A stretch of 64,000 bases of DNA from Microbacterium wangchenii (lineage in GTDB: Bacteria > Actinomycetota > Actinomycetes > Actinomycetales > Microbacteriaceae): the NCBI RefSeq assembly GCF_004564355.1, contig NZ_CP038266.1, positions 186,001 to 250,000 of the forward strand. The letters run 5' to 3'. This document shows, in pieces, positions 27,006 through 35,246 of the stretch (position 1 is its first letter; every line of letters begins with the position of its first letter). Below the pieces are notes generated by a model. It was not told the origin of the DNA. It saw nothing but the letters and a program-made list of their open reading frames with translations, and did not search any database. The translations under genes were made by a program, and so were the position numbers.

Positions 27006-27434
27006 ATGGCCAAGTACATGCTGATCATGCGCAACAGCGGGTCGGTCGAGAACTACGAAGACATGGACTTCGAGACGATCATCAACGCGATGGGCGCCTA
27101 CAACGAGTCGATGCTCAAGGCCGGCGTCATGGTCGGCGGCGAAGGGCTCACGGATGCGTCGCAGGGTTCGGTCGTGGAGTTCACGGGTGAGGCGCCCGTC
27201 GTGACCGACGGCCCCTACGGCGAGACGCACGAACTGTTCAACGGCTACTGGATCCTGGAGACCGCCACGAAGGAGGAGGCCGTGGAGTGGGCGTGCCGCG
27301 CGCCCCTAGGGCCGGGCAACAAGATCGAGGTGCGCCGGGTCACCGACGAATCCGACTTCGCGGACTACTCCGACAACGAGTACATCCAGAAGGAGAAGGA
27401 GTGGCGAGCCCAGGAGGCCGCCGCCGCGGAGTGA
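27006..27434 (+). CDS. YciI-like/DGPF domain protein linked to an ECF sigma factor
   Basis: 142 residues with a strong ribosome-binding site (GAAGGAG). Begins MAKYMLIMRNSG and contains GGEGLTDASQG and VVTDGPYGETHE, the DGPF motif as DGPY. These dimeric alpha-beta proteins almost always sit beside ECF42-type sigma factors; the role (a metabolite-binding or enzymatic partner) is not settled. Two bases separate it from the sigma factor gene, indicating one transcript. Confidence 0.92.
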   Translation: MAKYMLIMRNSGSVENYEDMDFETIINAMGAYNESMLKAGVMVGGEGLTDASQGSVVEFTGEAPVVTDGPYGETHELFNGYWILETATKEEAVEWACRAPLGPGNKIEVRRVTDESDFADYSDNEYIQKEKEWRAQEAAAAE

Positions 27435-27436
27435 TC

Positions 27437-28672
27437 ATGGCCGAGGACATCCACCGCACGGTCGACGGCGTCTGGCGCATCGAGAGCGCGCGCATCGTCG
27501 CGACGCTCACTCGGGCCACCGGCGACGTCGGCCTTGCGGAGGACCTCGCTCAAGAAGCGCTCGTGGAGGCGCTGGAGAAGTGGCCCCAGACCGGCGTCCC
27601 CCGCAACGCCGGCGCGTGGCTCACGATGGTGGCCAAGCGTCGCGCGATCGACTCGTGGCGACGTCGCGCCGCGCTGGACGAACGTCATCGCGCGATCGCC
27701 CACGCGCTCGCCGAGACCGCCGAAGACGAGTGGGAGCCGATCGAGGACGATGTGCTCCGCCTGGTGTTCATCGCGTGCCATCCGGTGCTCTCGCGGGAGT
27801 CGCAGATCGCCCTGACGCTGCGGGTGGTCAGCGGACTGTCCACGCAGGAGATCGCACGGATGCTGCTGGTTCCGGTGCCGACGGTGCAGGCGCGCATCAC
27901 CCGCGCGAAGAAGACGCTCGCGGCGGCGCGCGCACCGTTCGAGACGCCCGAGCCGGCGGAATGGGCGGCGCGGCTGGCGGGGGTGCTCGGGGTCGTCTAC
28001 CTCGTCTTCACCGAGGGGTACGCCGCGACCGTGGGGGATCTGTGGATCCGGCGGGAGCTCGCCTCCGAAGCGCTGCGGCTCGGACGAGTCCTGGCGGGCA
28101 TCGTGCCCCGCGAGCCCGAAGTCCTCGGGCTCCTGGCGCTGATGGAGTTTCAGGCGTCGCGGTTCTCCGCGCGCGTGGCCCCGGACGGCTCGCCCGTGCT
28201 CCTGGCCGATCAGGACCGGACCAAGTGGGATCGCCCGCAGATCCTGCGTGCACGAGTCGCGCTCGCCCGCGCGGACGCACTCGGGCGGGGGCGTGGCCCG
28301 TACGCGTTGCAGGCCGCGATCGCGCAGTGCCATGCGACAGCGGCCAGCGTCGACGACACCGATTGGGAGAAGATCGTGCTCCTGTACGAAGCCCTCGGCC
28401 GTCTCGCGCCGAGCCCCGTCGTCGCCTTGAACCGCGCCGTGGCCGTGTCGATGGCGTCGGGCCCGGAGGCGGCGCTGGAGATCGTGGACGCGCTGGCAGA
28501 CGCCGCCGCGCTCCAGGGGTCGCACCTGCTCCCGAGCGTGCGCGGCGAGCTGCTCGCACGCGTGGGCCGCACCGCGGAGGCACGCGCCGAGCTGCTCACG
28601 GCCGCCGCCCTGGCGACGAACGCGCGGGAGAGCACCGTGCTCCGGGCCAAGGCGCAGCGCCTGGCGCCCTGA
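27437..28672 (+). CDS. ECF42-type RNA polymerase sigma factor with C-terminal TPR-like extension
   Basis: 411 residues. Sigma region 2 (about 20-85) contains DVGLAEDLAQEALVEALEKW and AWLTMVAKRRAIDSWRR; region 4 (about 120-175) contains GLSTQEIARMLLVPVPTVQARI. A helical extension of about 220 residues follows, with a PDGSPVLL motif near residue 250, apparently the DGGP motif of ECF42 with Ser in place of the second Gly. There is no cognate anti-sigma factor gene; the extension is thought to act in regulation. Transcribed with the DGPF protein. Confidence 0.93.
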   Translation: MAEDIHRTVDGVWRIESARIVATLTRATGDVGLAEDLAQEALVEALEKWPQTGVPRNAGAWLTMVAKRRAIDSWRRRAALDERHRAIAHALAETAEDEWEPIEDDVLRLVFIACHPVLSRESQIALTLRVVSGLSTQEIARMLLVPVPTVQARITRAKKTLAAARAPFETPEPAEWAARLAGVLGVVYLVFTEGYAATVGDLWIRRELASEALRLGRVLAGIVPREPEVLGLLALMEFQASRFSARVAPDGSPVLLADQDRTKWDRPQILRARVALARADALGRGRGPYALQAAIAQCHATAASVDDTDWEKIVLLYEALGRLAPSPVVALNRAVAVSMASGPEAALEIVDALADAAALQGSHLLPSVRGELLARVGRTAEARAELLTAAALATNARESTVLRAKAQRLAP

Positions 28673-28679
28673 CCGTGCG

Positions 28680-28943
28680 TCAGAGCGTGTAGCTGATGCT
28701 GAACATCCACTTGCGCGCGGCACCGGCGTACAGGCAGCCCTCGCCCGCGTAGATCTTGCCGCCCTTGCGCAGGATGTGCGTACGCCACGAGTTCTGCGCG
28801 TAGACGCAGTCCGCCTTCTTGTGGATGCCGTCCACCGCGATGCGATGGTCGGCGGCGACGGCGGGTGCCGCAGTGACCACCGTCCCACCCGCCATGACGG
28901 CGGTGGCGATCGCGGCGGCGGCGAGGCGGGACTTCCAGCGCAT
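28680..28943 (-). CDS. Small secreted protein, unknown
   Basis: 87 residues. Signal peptide (RWKSRLAAAAIATAVMAGG, cleavage after APAVAA near residue 31) followed by a mature chain of about 56 residues with two Cys (C46 and C70) that could form one disulfide, and many Lys/Tyr/Trp residues (KKADCVYAQNSW, GEGCLYAGAARKWMF). GAAGGAG supports the start. Size and composition resemble small secreted basic peptides, but no family is recognised. It converges with the sigma factor gene. Confidence 0.75.
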   Translation of the reverse strand: MRWKSRLAAAAIATAVMAGGTVVTAAPAVAADHRIAVDGIHKKADCVYAQNSWRTHILRKGGKIYAGEGCLYAGAARKWMFSISYTL

Positions 28944-29101
28944 GAACTCTCCTTCATCGGGGTGTTATATACGAAGCGTGGCATGAGCGGCTTCCGCTTC
29001 TCAAGAATCGGTGTTTCGGCCCCTGGCCCCTGGCCTCCAGCCTCCGATCGTCCTACAGTGCGGGGACAGCCCGATCACAACCCGTCATCCAGGGGGCCAC
29101 C

Positions 29102-29392
29102 GTGTCGTTCCAGGCATACCTTGACAGCATCGAGACGAAGACCGGCCTCACGCCGCGGCAGTTCGTCGAGCAGGCCCATGAGCGCGGGTTCGGTCCGCAG
29201 ACGAAGGCCGGCCCCATCCTGGAGTGGCTGAAGAACGAGTACGACCTGGGGCGCGGGCACGGCATGGCCCTCGTGCACGTCATCACGAAGGGCGACCGCA
29301 TCGATTCGAAGCATGTCGGCTCGGGCAGCGCCCACAGTGACGACAGCGACCGCCTCTGGCTCGACGGGCAGGCCACTCGCCCGTCCGCCTGA
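29102..29392 (+). CDS. DUF4287 domain protein
   Basis: 96 residues, GTG start with AGGGGG upstream. Begins MSFQAYLDSIETKTGLTPRQ and contains KAGPILEWLKNEYDLGRGH and ALVHVI, the DUF4287 pattern of a small helical domain often found alone or fused to DUF5655. Function unknown. Monocistronic. Confidence 0.85.
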   Translation: MSFQAYLDSIETKTGLTPRQFVEQAHERGFGPQTKAGPILEWLKNEYDLGRGHGMALVHVITKGDRIDSKHVGSGSAHSDDSDRLWLDGQATRPSA

Positions 29393-29422
29393 CGCGCCGC
29401 CGCCCGACCGCCGCAGGCGGGA

Positions 29423-29435
29423 TAGCGTGAAAGGC
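29423..29435 (+). promoter_or_regulatory. Leaderless -10 box of the S9 peptidase gene
   Basis: TAGCGT at 29423-29428 ends 7 nt before the ATG at 29436, with only a weak purine stretch between. Confidence 0.45.
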
Positions 29436-31532
29436 ATGCCCTCGACTGCGTTCTCCTCCCTCGACGAGTACATCGCCCTCCCGCGCATCGAAGCGCTCGC
29501 GCTGTCGCCCGACGGCCGGCGCGTCGTCCTCACGGTCGCAACGCTCACGAAAGACCGCACGGCGTACGAGCGGTCGCTGTGGGAGGTTCCGGCTGAGGGA
29601 GCCGGCGCCCCCCGGCGCCTGACCCGTTCGGCCAAGGGGGAATCCGGCGCGGTGTTCACCGCGGACGGCGATGTGCTGTTCATCAGTGCTCGACCGGACG
29701 CCGAAGCCGAGGAAGACGGCGAGTCGGGTCAGCTGTGGCTGCTCCCCGCCGGTGGCGGAGAGGCGCGGCCGGTCACGCGTCTGGCGGGCGGCGCGGGCGG
29801 GATCGCGGCGGTGGCCGAGGCATCCACTCGCCTGGTCCTCTCGGCCGACCTGATGCCGTCGGCCCAGACCCTCGAAGACGACGCGCGGCTGCGCGCCGAT
29901 CGCAAGAAGCGGAAGGTGTCCGCGATCCTGCACGACACCTACCCGGTGAGGTTCTGGGACCACGATCTGGGGCCGGCCCAGCCGCACCTGCTCGCGCTCG
30001 ACCTCGATGCCCTGGCCGACACCATCGCCGCGGTGGCCGAAGAGGGTGCCTCGGAGGCGGACGACGAGGCAGAAGCGGATGCGGCCAAGCCGTACCCGTC
30101 CACGCTCCCGCGGCCGCGCGACCTGACCCCGAACCCGGGCCGCACAGCCGACATCGCCGGCGCCGCCCTCACCCCCGACGGCGCGACGCTCGTGGCATCC
30201 CTGCAGATCCCCGAGGGGCGCGACTCCCGCCACGTCCTGGTGGCGATCGACACCGCCACCGGGGAGCGCACGACCCTGTTCGAGGAGCGCAGCACGTACT
30301 TCGAGATGCCCGCCATCAGCCACGACGGCACGACGCTCGCCTTCGTGCGCTCGGGCTTCGGGTCGCCGGAGGGCCCCGCCGACCAGGAGCTGTGGGTGTC
30401 GGACCTCGACGGCGCGAACCCGCGACGACTGGCAGCGGGGTGGGATCGGTGGCCGAGCGCCCTCGCCTTCGACGCCGACGACTCCGCCCTCATCGTGACC
30501 GCCGACCAGGACGGGCGCGGACCGATCTTCCGGGTCCCCCTCGAGGGCGGACCGGTCGTGCAGCTCACCGCCGACGAGTTCACCTACACGCACGTGCACG
30601 TCGACCGCGCCACCGGCGACCTGGTCGCGCTGCGCTCGTCGTGGATGGCGCCGCCGCACGCCGTCCGCGTCGGCCGTGACGGCGCCGTGACGGCCTTGGC
30701 CTCACCGGTCGCGCTCCCCGAGGCGGCCGGGTCCATGACGGAGGTGGAGGCCACGGCGGAGGACGGGGCCCGGGTGCGCGGCTGGCTGCTCCTTCCCGAC
30801 GGCGCTTCGGCGGAGCATCCGGCTCCGCTCCTGCTGTGGATCCACGGCGGGCCGCTCAACAGCTGGAACGCGTGGAGCTGGCGGTGGAACCCGCAGCTGG
30901 CCCTCGCGCGCGGCTACGCGGTGCTCCTCCCCGACCCGGCGCTCTCGACCGGCTACGGGCTGGACTTCATCGCCCGCGGGTGGAACAGCTGGGGCGGCAA
31001 GCCCTACACCGACCTCCTGGCGATCACCGACGCTGCCGTCGCCCGCGACGACATCGACGAGACCCGCACGGCGGCGATGGGCGGATCGTTCGGCGGCTAC
31101 ATGGCCAACTGGGTCGCCGGCCACACCGACCGGTTCCGCGCCACCGTCACGCATGCGAGCCTGTGGGCCCTCGACCAGTTCGCCGGCACGACCGACTCCT
31201 CGGCGTACTGGCAGCGCATCTTCACGCCCGAGGCGATGGCCGAGAACTCCCCGCACCGGTTCGTCCGCGACATCCGCACTCCTCTCCTGGTGATCCACGG
31301 CGACCGCGACTACCGCGTGCCGATCGGGGAGAGCCTGCGGCTGTGGTCGGAGCTGAACGAGCACTTCGGGGCGGACGACGGGTCGCTCGTGCACCGGTTC
31401 CTGTACTTCCCCGACGAAAACCACTGGGTGCTCAAGCCCCAGCACGCCGTGGTCTGGTACGAGACGGTGTTCGCCTTCCTCGCCCAGCACGTGCTCGGAA
31501 AGTCGGCGGAGGTGCCAGATGTCCTCGGCTGA
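29436..31532 (+). CDS. S9 family (prolyl oligopeptidase/acylaminoacyl-type) peptidase
   Basis: 698 residues. The N-terminal half is a beta-propeller (LSPDGRRVVLTV and other WD-like TolB blades), including an acidic insertion near residues 200-215. The C-terminal alpha/beta hydrolase domain (about 430-690) has GGSFGGYMANW with nucleophile Ser551, Asp625 (HGDRD) and His663 (DENHW). A longer upstream frame exists, but MPSTAFSSLDEYIALPRIE is the family start and has a leaderless -10 box. The next gene overlaps its end by 14 bp. Confidence 0.94.
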   Translation: MPSTAFSSLDEYIALPRIEALALSPDGRRVVLTVATLTKDRTAYERSLWEVPAEGAGAPRRLTRSAKGESGAVFTADGDVLFISARPDAEAEEDGESGQLWLLPAGGGEARPVTRLAGGAGGIAAVAEASTRLVLSADLMPSAQTLEDDARLRADRKKRKVSAILHDTYPVRFWDHDLGPAQPHLLALDLDALADTIAAVAEEGASEADDEAEADAAKPYPSTLPRPRDLTPNPGRTADIAGAALTPDGATLVASLQIPEGRDSRHVLVAIDTATGERTTLFEERSTYFEMPAISHDGTTLAFVRSGFGSPEGPADQELWVSDLDGANPRRLAAGWDRWPSALAFDADDSALIVTADQDGRGPIFRVPLEGGPVVQLTADEFTYTHVHVDRATGDLVALRSSWMAPPHAVRVGRDGAVTALASPVALPEAAGSMTEVEATAEDGARVRGWLLLPDGASAEHPAPLLLWIHGGPLNSWNAWSWRWNPQLALARGYAVLLPDPALSTGYGLDFIARGWNSWGGKPYTDLLAITDAAVARDDIDETRTAAMGGSFGGYMANWVAGHTDRFRATVTHASLWALDQFAGTTDSSAYWQRIFTPEAMAENSPHRFVRDIRTPLLVIHGDRDYRVPIGESLRLWSELNEHFGADDGSLVHRFLYFPDENHWVLKPQHAVVWYETVFAFLAQHVLGKSAEVPDVLG

Positions 31533-32364
31533 CCCGCGCGTGCTCGACGCTCCGCCGCGCGACGGCCTCGACATCCGCCTCGTCGCCGTCGACATGGACG
31601 GCACGCTGCTCGACGGCGAGGGCCGGCTGCCACCCGGTTTCGACGCGCTGCTGGAGCACATGCTCGCCCGCGGCATCGTCTTCACGCCGGCCAGCGGCCG
31701 GCAGTACGCCACGCTCCGCCGCGAATTCGGCGCATCCGCCGACGACCTGGCCTTCATCGCCGAGAACGGCACGATCGTGATGCGCGACGGCGTCGAACTG
31801 TCGAGCGACGTCATGGACTCCGCGTTCGTGCAGCACGTGCTGGCGCGGTTGCGGGAGGTCGCCACGCGGCACGACATCGGCGTGGTCGTGTGCGGCAAGC
31901 GTTCGGCCTACATCGAGCGGCGCGATCCGGCGTTCGTGACCGAGGCCGAGCGCTACTACGCCGAGCTCGCGCGGGTCGACGACCTCACGAGCGTGGACGA
32001 CGACGTGCTGAAGGTGGCGGTGTACGCCTTCGAGAGTGCCGAGGAGTCGGTCTACCCCGAGCTCGCCGACATCGCCGCCAGTCATCAGGTCGTGGTCTCG
32101 GGCCGGCACTGGGTCGACATCATGAACAGCGACGTCAACAAGGGCACGGCCCTCCGCCGGCTCCAGGAGACGCTCGGCATCACGCGGGAGCAGACCGTCG
32201 CGTTCGGCGACTATCTCAACGATCTCGAGCTGCTGGATGCCGCGGCCTGGTCGTACGCGATGGCCAACGCGCATGACGAGGTCGCCGCGCGGGCCCGATT
32301 CCGTGCGCCCGCGAACACCGAGTACGGCGTGGTCACCGTCCTGACGGAGCTGCTGGGCCCCTGA
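31519..32364 (+). CDS. HAD-superfamily Cof-type phosphatase
   Basis: 281 residues. Motif I VAVDMDGTLLDGEG with nucleophile Asp25 and Asp27; motif II FTPASGR; motif III/IV region NKGTALRRLQE with Lys and FGDYLNDLELL. The C2 cap of Cof/SupH/YbiV-type enzymes fills residues 85-205. These dephosphorylate sugar phosphates or FMN-like substrates. It overlaps the S9 peptidase gene by 14 bp, so they are probably co-transcribed. An extra 15 or so residues precede the HAD core. Confidence 0.93.
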   Translation: MSSADPRVLDAPPRDGLDIRLVAVDMDGTLLDGEGRLPPGFDALLEHMLARGIVFTPASGRQYATLRREFGASADDLAFIAENGTIVMRDGVELSSDVMDSAFVQHVLARLREVATRHDIGVVVCGKRSAYIERRDPAFVTEAERYYAELARVDDLTSVDDDVLKVAVYAFESAEESVYPELADIAASHQVVVSGRHWVDIMNSDVNKGTALRRLQETLGITREQTVAFGDYLNDLELLDAAAWSYAMANAHDEVAARARFRAPANTEYGVVTVLTELLGP

Positions 32365-32393
32365 CGCGGGCGCGGTCCGCCGAGCCTGCTGGT

Positions 32394-32406
32394 TATGCTG
32401 CAGCGG
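32394..32406 (+). promoter_or_regulatory. Leaderless -10 box deciding the start of the double P-loop gene
   Basis: TATGCT at 32394-32399 ends 7 nt before ATG 32407. An upstream in-frame ATG at 32395 lies inside this box and is therefore an unlikely start. Confidence 0.5.
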
Positions 32407-33477
32407 ATGGACCTCTTGCGGCTGGCGGGCGCGGCCGGCGTCGGCAAGTCGACGACGGCATGGGCGATCGCACAGCGCCTCGTGGCCGAGGGCGTCGCAT
32501 CCGGGTTCGTCGATATCGACCAGCTGGGCATGTGCTATCCGCCGCCTGCGGGCGACCCGGATCGGTGGGCGCTCAAAGAGCGTGCGCTCACGGCGGTCGC
32601 CGGCGAGTTCGCGCGTGCGGGAGTGGCTCGGCTGGTCGTCTCGGGAGTCGCGTGGCCGGATGACCCACCGCCGACGATCCCCGGGATCTCCGTGCACTCC
32701 GTGTGGCTGGATGCCTCGGAGGAGACCCGGCGCGAACGCCTCGACGTGCGGCGGAACGAGCCGGAGCAGGTCGAACGGTCCCTCGCCGCCGGCACCGCGG
32801 AGGCGGCACGAGTCCATCCGGCCTGGGAGCGGGTCGACACCGAGAGACGGTCGGCTGCGGCGACCGCCGAGGACGTGCTGGCGAGGTGGCGTGTCACCGC
32901 GATGCCCGGCGAGAGCGCCGAGCCCGCCGGCCCGGACGCGGGGTTGGGAGGTGGCCGCGTCCTGTGGATCACGGGCCCGCGGCTGGCGGGCGCCTCGCGG
33001 ATCGGCTGGGAGGTGGCGACGCACGACTGGGAGGCGGGAAGGCGCGTGGGATTCGCCGATGTCCGTCAGCTGTCGTTCGCGTGGAACGTTGATCGACCGG
33101 TCGGCCTGGCGAATCTGGCGCGCGTGCACGCGACCTTCCAGCAAGCGGGTGCCCGGCGGTTCGTCGCGGTCGCACCGTGGGAGATCGAGCCGGAGGCCGT
33201 GCGCGCGGCCCTGCCCACGTCGGAGGTCGTCTTCCTCCGGCTGAGTGCTCCCGATGCCGAGCGACGTGCGCGCGCCCTGTCCCGCCGTGACGAAGGCGGT
33301 CCGCTGCTCGCGGGCGACGACATCCTGCACGCCTCCGATGCCGTGATCGCCCGCATCATCCACACGTCGGGCGCTCGGTGGAAGGTGCCTCCTCGTGACG
33401 AGGAGCAGATCATCGAGGTCGGTGATCTCTCTCTCGCGGACGCCGTCGCGGCGGTGCGGCGCAGCAGCGGTTGGTGA
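32407..33477 (+). CDS. Tandem P-loop kinase-like protein with degenerate second half
   Basis: 356 residues. Half one starts with LLRLAGAAGVGKST (Walker A GAAGVGKST at about 8-16), and has VDIDQLGM, RLVVSGVAW and a lid-like Arg-rich RRERLDVRR, as in shikimate/adenylate-kinase-like AAA proteins. Half two (from about residue 183) repeats the same spacing: VLWITGPRLAGASRIGW, GFADVRQLSF, RRFVAVAPW and RRARALSRR, but Walker A has lost its Lys. Likely one catalytic and one regulatory domain. Substrate unknown. Lies 42 bp after the HAD gene. Confidence 0.75.
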   Translation: MDLLRLAGAAGVGKSTTAWAIAQRLVAEGVASGFVDIDQLGMCYPPPAGDPDRWALKERALTAVAGEFARAGVARLVVSGVAWPDDPPPTIPGISVHSVWLDASEETRRERLDVRRNEPEQVERSLAAGTAEAARVHPAWERVDTERRSAAATAEDVLARWRVTAMPGESAEPAGPDAGLGGGRVLWITGPRLAGASRIGWEVATHDWEAGRRVGFADVRQLSFAWNVDRPVGLANLARVHATFQQAGARRFVAVAPWEIEPEAVRAALPTSEVVFLRLSAPDAERRARALSRRDEGGPLLAGDDILHASDAVIARIIHTSGARWKVPPRDEEQIIEVGDLSLADAVAAVRRSSGW

Positions 33478-33518
33478 GAGGGCCCACCAAGGACCTCGCT
33501 CCGCCCAGGGCACCGCGC

Positions 33519-33529
33519 TACCCTCGGCC
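33519..33529 (+). promoter_or_regulatory. Leaderless -10 box of the DUF2255 gene
   Basis: TACCCT at 33519-33524 ends 5 nt before ATG 33530; no Shine-Dalgarno sequence is visible. Confidence 0.4.
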
Positions 33530-33940
33530 ATGGCCTTCGACGATGTGGTTCGCGTTCTGGATGAGACCCGCGTGGTCGCCGTCATCACCCGCCGCGCCGA
33601 CGGCACGCGTGTCGCGACCCCCATCTGGGCGATGGTGGTGGACGGCGTGCCGTACCTGCGATCGGCCTACGGGCCGTCGTCATGGTGGTACCGCCACGTG
33701 CTCGCCGGGCGTGACGTGGAGTTCGCGCTGGGGGACGGCAGGATCGCCGAGCGCGACCGTCAGGCCGCGCTCGAGCTGCCGTCCGAAGCCGTGGCGGTCG
33801 AGTCCGTCCCCGAGGACGACCCGATCCAGCGCGACATCGACCGGGTGCTCGACGCGAAGTACGCCGCCGAGCCCGACTCGATCGCGGTGATGAAGAGCCG
33901 GGAGGCCGTGGGCTGCACACTGCGCGTCGTCGCCCCCTGA
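33530..33940 (+). CDS. DUF2255 family protein (flavin/PPOX-like fold)
   Basis: 136 residues. The segments VVAVITRRADGTRVATPIW, VPYLRSAYGPSSWWY and DREV-like acidic helices match DUF2255, a split-barrel family related to PPOX/F420-dependent reductases. It may bind FMN or F420, but no catalytic role is known. Two families of intergenic palindromes follow its stop. Confidence 0.8.
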   Translation: MAFDDVVRVLDETRVVAVITRRADGTRVATPIWAMVVDGVPYLRSAYGPSSWWYRHVLAGRDVEFALGDGRIAERDRQAALELPSEAVAVESVPEDDPIQRDIDRVLDAKYAAEPDSIAVMKSREAVGCTLRVVAP

Positions 33941-33978
33941 CCCTGCCCGGGTGGGTTCGCGCCCGGCCTTCCTCGCCT

Positions 33979-34054
33979 GAACTCCTCAAGAGTGAGGCGC
34001 CCCGCGTCGTTTCGCCCGGTTGTGGGCCCGAATGGGCGGGACTTTGAGGAGTTC
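33979..34054. repeat. Palindromic repeat of a second family, copy 1
   Basis: The 76-bp element starts GAACTCCTCAAGAGTGAGG and ends GGGACTTTGAGGAGTTC; the ends are inverted repeats (GAACTCCTCAA against TTGAGGAGTTC) and the centre contains CGCCCGGTTGTGGGC. It lies in a 400-bp gene-free region. Confidence 0.75.
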
Positions 34055-34141
34055 GGACGGTGGTGAGGCGGTGAGGCGGCCGGACGCGGGCGCGTCCGGG
34101 ACCTGTTGTCTCCCGCCGGCCTCGGATTTCGACTCTCGCCC

Positions 34142-34216
34142 GAACTCCTCAAACTCGATCCCATCCGCGCCATTTCGGCGGGTTGTGGCCGGATGGGGCG
34201 CAACTTCGAGGAGTTC
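34142..34216. repeat. Palindromic repeat of the second family, copy 2
   Basis: A 75-bp element in the same orientation as copy 1, starting GAACTCCTCAAACTCG and ending GCAACTTCGAGGAGTTC, with centre TTTCGGCGGGTTGTGGCC shared in part with copy 1. The copies are 88 bp apart. Apart from these and the hairpin at 34306, the gene-free stretch 33941-34344 shows nothing else. Confidence 0.75.
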
Positions 34217-34305
34217 GGGACGGTGATGACCCTGTGAGGTAGCCGGTCGTGCCGGAGAGAGCGGGCAGGGTGGCGCCGACGGAGGCGAAGGCGGAGATCG
34301 GGCCG

Positions 34306-34336
34306 CCGCGGCGGATCGACCCGTGATCCGCCGCGG
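34306..34336 (-). terminator. Perfect 12-bp hairpin terminator of the catabolic cluster
   Basis: CCGCGGCGGATC-GACCCGT-GATCCGCCGCGG, a perfect 12-bp stem located 8 bp beyond the stop of the minus-strand hydrolase gene. Confidence 0.7.
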
Positions 34337-34344
34337 AAGCGGTG

Positions 34345-35220
34345 TCAGCCGCCAGCGAGCCGTTCGACGATTTGGGCCAGCTCCCCGGTGCCGTCAGCCA
34401 GCGACTCCAGGATGTCGAAGTGGTTGTTCTCCCTCACCAACACATCTACGGGGTGTCCGCTTGACGAGACCATGGCCGCGAAATCGATCGACTGGCGCTC
34501 GAACTCCGGCGTCTCGTCGTTCCCGTACGCGACGACGAGCGCAGGGACTACGGGTGGCGTGCTGAGGACGCTGATGTCCTCGGCTGCACTCTCGTCCAGG
34601 TGCAGGTCGGCGTTGAGGAAGGTGTGAACGAGTGGGCGAAGGTCGAAGACCCCGCTGATGGGCAGCGCGCCAGCGAATGGTTGGCGAGGAAGCCCGTACT
34701 CGCCGGCCCAGTCAGCCTGCATCAGCGTGGCGACAGCGTGGCCTCCTGCCGAGTGGCCCGATATGACGATGCGGCGGGCATCGACACCGTAGTCCGCGGC
34801 ATGCGTGAAGAAATGCGCGTAGGCCGCGCGATGCTGGCGGACGATTTCGGCGACGCTCACGCGTGGGCACAACGCGTAGTTCTCCACTGCCACAACGAAA
34901 CCCCGCGCCGCCAGGCCCCGGGCGACGTAGCTCCAGACCTTGCTCGTCGTGGCCTTCCAGTAGCCGCCGTGGATGAAGAACAGCGCGGAGCGGGGGCCCG
35001 GGGTATCCGTCTGCGGGAGAAAGACGTCGTACGTCTCATCGAGGGTCGGTCCGTAGCGCACGTCCAGCAGACCTCGGGCTTCGTCGCGGTACGCGGCGCT
35101 GCGCGCGACGAAGTCGTCGGCATACGCGCCGAAGTCGGGCACTGTCGCCTCGATGTCGTAGGCGCGGTTCAATTCGTCCACGCTCGTGAAGTCGCGGTAC
35201 AACGGCGTGCTTCCGGTCAT
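34345..35220 (-). CDS. Alpha/beta hydrolase, arylformamidase (kynurenine formamidase)-like
   Basis: 291 residues from ATG 35220, supported by CAAGGAGCAAGG. HGGYW at 84-88 is the oxyanion motif characteristic of arylformamidase/carboxylesterase type hydrolases; GHSAGGHA carries nucleophile Ser157; the catalytic Asp is likely in VVAYGNDETPEF and the His in RENNHFDIL. It would cleave a formamide, carbamate or ester intermediate. It is the last gene of the minus-strand cluster that contains a flavin monooxygenase, its reductase, RidA and an MBL hydrolase, which supports a ring-cleavage product hydrolase role (inference). Confidence 0.85.
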   Translation of the reverse strand: MTGSTPLYRDFTSVDELNRAYDIEATVPDFGAYADDFVARSAAYRDEARGLLDVRYGPTLDETYDVFLPQTDTPGPRSALFFIHGGYWKATTSKVWSYVARGLAARGFVVAVENYALCPRVSVAEIVRQHRAAYAHFFTHAADYGVDARRIVISGHSAGGHAVATLMQADWAGEYGLPRQPFAGALPISGVFDLRPLVHTFLNADLHLDESAAEDISVLSTPPVVPALVVAYGNDETPEFERQSIDFAAMVSSSGHPVDVLVRENNHFDILESLADGTGELAQIVERLAGG

Positions 35221-35246
35221 TCCTTGCTCCTTGAGTAGGGGGCGGA

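Noticed and set aside
28669..28683. CTGAC-CGTGC-GTCAG hairpin at convergent stops as a terminator
   Set aside because: A 5-bp stem composed mainly of the two TGA stop contexts; too weak to call.
33979..34216. Two regularly spaced palindromes considered as a CRISPR array
   Set aside because: Only two units, each about 75 bp and palindromic throughout, with no spacer diversity and no cas genes.
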